Positions 60,489-60,527 of a stretch of 60,527 nt of DNA are shown piece by piece. The DNA is from Candidatus Palauibacter scopulicola (GTDB taxonomy: Bacteria > Gemmatimonadota > Gemmatimonadetes > Palauibacterales > Palauibacteraceae): the NCBI RefSeq assembly GCF_947581915.1, contig NZ_CANPWG010000074.1, forward strand, positions 1 to 60,527, read 5' to 3'. The notes beneath the pieces are model-generated. The model did no database searches. It worked only from the letters and a program-made list of their open reading frames with translations, and was not told the DNA's origin. How positions within the stretch are numbered: position 1 is the stretch's first letter; every line of letters starts with the position of its first letter. A program made the translations under genes and the position numbers.

Positions 60489-60527
60489 GGGCTGCTGCTC
60501 AGGGGGCCAGCGAGCGGGCGCCCGCGC

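Noticed and set aside
1-60527. tRNA, rRNA, tmRNA and riboswitch search by eye
   Set aside because: No cloverleaf with a GTTCGA arm and matched acceptor, and no known riboswitch core, was found; GTTCGA strings at 27256 and 41880 lack the rest of a tRNA.
1-60527. CRISPR arrays, insertion sequences, prophage or attachment sites
   Set aside because: No regularly spaced repeats, transposase or integrase motifs, or terminal inverted repeats flanking genes.

Overview
The window is about 60.5 kb of very GC-rich bacterial chromosome with no rRNA, tRNA, CRISPR array, transposase or phage gene that I could find, and no gene-free stretch longer than about 220 bases. The content points to a diderm heterotroph with an outer membrane: SurA, lipoprotein signal peptides, MltD-like transglycosylase, FtsEX-EnvC and a beta-barrel protein. 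The mix of large NAD-glutamate dehydrogenase, ASPIC/UnbV surface lipoproteins, S9 and M28 exopeptidases and exported TPR proteins, plus the base composition, resembles Gemmatimonadota (marine or sponge-associated lineages). That placement is inference; no marker RNA is present.

Layout. Bases 43-7019 (minus) form one tightly overlapped seven-gene unit: M28 peptidase, YtxH-like protein, smpB, an AmiC-like amidase, pyrK, pyrD and a fusion of an AmgK-like sugar kinase with a RapZ C-terminal domain. Bases 7103-21686 (plus) form an eleven-gene run with mostly 4-base stop/start overlaps: DUF58, BatA-like, mfd, surA-like, pdxA, ftsE, ftsX, envC, holB, moaC and a UDP-HexNAc dehydrogenase. Its last gene overlaps the converging mltD-like lipoprotein by 111 bases. 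guaB and a small protein follow on minus, then a UDP-GlcNAc(A) 4-epimerase and a PPTase on plus. glnA and the 1613-residue NAD-glutamate dehydrogenase converge across a 36-base spacer holding a hairpin. Next come a cupin, a SUMF1-domain protein, a triple-DUF4377 lipoprotein, and a translesion-synthesis operon (imuB, DUF6504, dnaE2; no imuA here).

Bases 41.9-43.9 kb look accessory: DoxX, a shortened HTH protein and what may be a truncated propeller. Bases 43.9-50.9 kb (minus) carry an S9 peptidase, an unknown membrane-anchored protein and a double FG-GAP/ASPIC lipoprotein as one unit. The rest holds an NTF2-like lipoprotein, TPR protein, Tat-exported MalY-like PLP enzyme, DUF3224, a His-rich TPR protein, a beta-barrel, moeA, a FabH-like enzyme and an exported unknown.

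How the genes connect: AmiC, FtsEX and EnvC form a plausible cell-separation set split over two divergent operons. The dehydrogenase and epimerase together match the TviB/TviC (WbpA/WbpP) route to UDP-GalNAcA. moaC and moeA serve molybdenum cofactor. glnA and gdh make and consume glutamate. Several promoters share a TTGAC(N), 17-18 bp, TANNNT-like pattern, and two of them (guaB, gdh) place the predicted transcript start on or next to the start codon.
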